Assembly (NCBI GenBank): GCA_016791445.1
Contig: JAEUMP010000005.1
Span: forward strand, 129,001-193,000
Direction: 5' to 3'
Source: Hyphomonadaceae bacterium
GTDB taxonomy: Bacteria; Pseudomonadota; Alphaproteobacteria; Caulobacterales; Aquidulcibacteraceae
Length of the DNA: 64,000 nt
In this document: one piece after another, positions 63,407-64,000 of the stretch
Layout of the letters: every line of letters starts with the position of its first letter
Numbering within the stretch: the stretch's first letter is position 1
Translations under genes and position numbers: made by a program
The notes under the pieces: generated by a model
What the model was told of the DNA's origin: nothing
Seen by the model: the letters and a program-made list of their open reading frames with translations, nothing else
Database searches by the model: none

Positions 63407-63616
63407 ATGGGCCGCAGGGAAATCACGGCGTTGGCGGCGGCGACCGCACTCGCCGGCCTCGGTGCGACGCTGGGCGCCTGCACGCCCACCGTGCGCGTCG
63501 AGGTTCCGGACAAGCCCATCGAGATCAACCTCAACGTCAACATCCGGCAGGAAGTGGTCGTGAAGCTGGAGCGCGACGTCCAGGAGACGCTGCGCCAGAA
63601 CACGGACATCTTCTGA
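63407..63616 (+). CDS. ynbE: YnbE-like outer-membrane lipoprotein
   Basis: A 69-residue lipoprotein (LGAC, then TPTVRVEVPDKPIEINLNVNIRQEVVVKLERDVQETL). The IEINLNVNI stretch is the family hallmark. In E. coli YnbE forms an oligomeric sheet that completes the YdbH bridge at the outer membrane. GAGAGGAG precedes the ATG. It lies between ydbH and ydbL-like genes. Confidence 0.88.
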   Translation: MGRREITALAAATALAGLGATLGACTPTVRVEVPDKPIEINLNVNIRQEVVVKLERDVQETLRQNTDIF

Positions 63617-64000
63617 TGAAAGGACAGCCCGCCATGCTCTCGCGCATCATCTTCGCGGCGGCCCTCGGCATCGCCGCCGTCGCTTCGACCGGGGCTGCGG
63701 CCGCGATCGAGGATCCCATCCTCAACACGGCGATCAACGAACAGAAGATCGGCGAGACGGCCGACGGCTATCTCGCGGTCGTCGACGGCGCCGCCGTCGC
63801 TTCCGACGCGCGCGCGCGGATGGACCAGGTGAACATGCGCCGCCGCGCCACGTACACCGATCGCGCCCAGGCGAACGGCGTCAGCGTCGAGGAATATGCA
63901 CGATCCTTCGGCTGCACGCTGCTGGTGAAGAACACGCCGACAGGCGCGTTCTACCGTGACCAGGGCGGAAGCTGGCGTCGCAACGCCGGCGCTGTCGACC
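63616..64000 (+). CDS. ydbL: YdbL-like (DUF1318) periplasmic protein, cut by window end
   Basis: The frame is open from ATG 63616 (which overlaps the ynbE stop in TGATG) to the last base; ATG 63634 is an alternative start. A signal peptide (FAAALGIAAVASTGAAAA) is followed by the DUF1318 pattern: NEQKIGETADGYLAVVDG, MDQVNMRRRATYTDRA, FYRDQGGSWRR. YdbL is thought to tune the YdbH-YnbE bridge in E. coli. The 3' end lies outside the window. Confidence 0.85.
   Translation, partial: MKGQPAMLSRIIFAAALGIAAVASTGAAAAIEDPILNTAINEQKIGETADGYLAVVDGAAVASDARARMDQVNMRRRATYTDRAQANGVSVEEYARSFGCTLLVKNTPTGAFYRDQGGSWRRNAGAVD

Overview
The window is a contiguous, GC-rich, gene-dense stretch of an alphaproteobacterial chromosome. 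The strongest pointers are ctrA (56903-57604) divergent from fliI-fliJ, a gcrA gene (46584-47099) with a perfect CtrA box in front of it, GANTC (CcrM) sites clustered upstream of ctrA, and a SapC-family gene. This combination points to Caulobacterales, probably a Hyphomonadaceae-like lineage; the exact genus cannot be read from the sequence alone. I found no rRNA or tRNA gene, CRISPR array, intact insertion sequence or phage module. Both ends cut genes: a GT39/ArnT-type glycosyltransferase on the left and a YdbL-like gene on the right.

Layout. 1-5 kb: membrane glycosyltransferase end, AraC-GyrI regulator, two envelope lipoproteins (one an M23 peptidase with an altered zinc-site motif), DUF2093 protein and an exported M20 peptidase. 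5-8.7 kb: a TonB-dependent receptor divergent from a beta-propeller phytase lipoprotein, with a three-unit Pho-box-like array between them, which suggests a phosphate-starvation module for phytate use. 8.7-12 kb: universal stress protein, then a VOC protein and Tet-type MFS exporter divergent from a TetR regulator. 12-24 kb: radical SAM protein, small metal-binding and YjbR proteins, alanine dehydrogenase, serine hydrolase, acetyltransferase, sodium:solute symporter, Tat-type thioredoxin-like protein, aldo/keto reductase and a TIR-polyproline-transmembrane-SUMF1 protein.

24-29.6 kb holds two stress islets. The first is a sulfide/persulfide module: an SqrR/BigR-type repressor, a rhodanese and a TauE/SafE exporter in one operon, divergent from a persulfide-dioxygenase-like metallo-hydrolase, with two concentric inverted repeats between them. 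The second, after an SDR gene, is a metal-handling run: Cys/His-rich exported protein, predicted outer-membrane barrel, MerP-like HMA protein, MerT-like membrane protein and CusF-like lipoprotein. 30-36 kb: thiC behind a TPP riboswitch, flanked by less GC-rich orphan genes and by two intergenic palindromic repeat elements, then small lipoproteins and an OmpA-like exported protein.

36-46 kb: SDR, MFS transporter, DUF3126, a lone FliN-like SpoA protein, lipB, the biotin carboxylase subunit of an acyl-CoA carboxylase, a ParA-type ATPase paired with a SAP-like protein, a Sel1/2OG-Fe oxygenase and an ABC-2 permease. 46-59 kb: gcrA, SapC protein, (R)-enoyl-CoA hydratase of the MaoC type, two tandem DUF885 lipoproteins, a VWA lipoprotein, fliJ-fliI, ctrA, a receiver-only regulator and an M23 peptidase. 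59.9 kb to the end: a ydbH-ynbE-ydbL cluster, a candidate bridge between the two membranes for phospholipid movement. Cell-cycle control (CtrA, GcrA, predicted DnaA and CcrM sites), flagellar export and envelope maintenance are the dominant themes of the right half.
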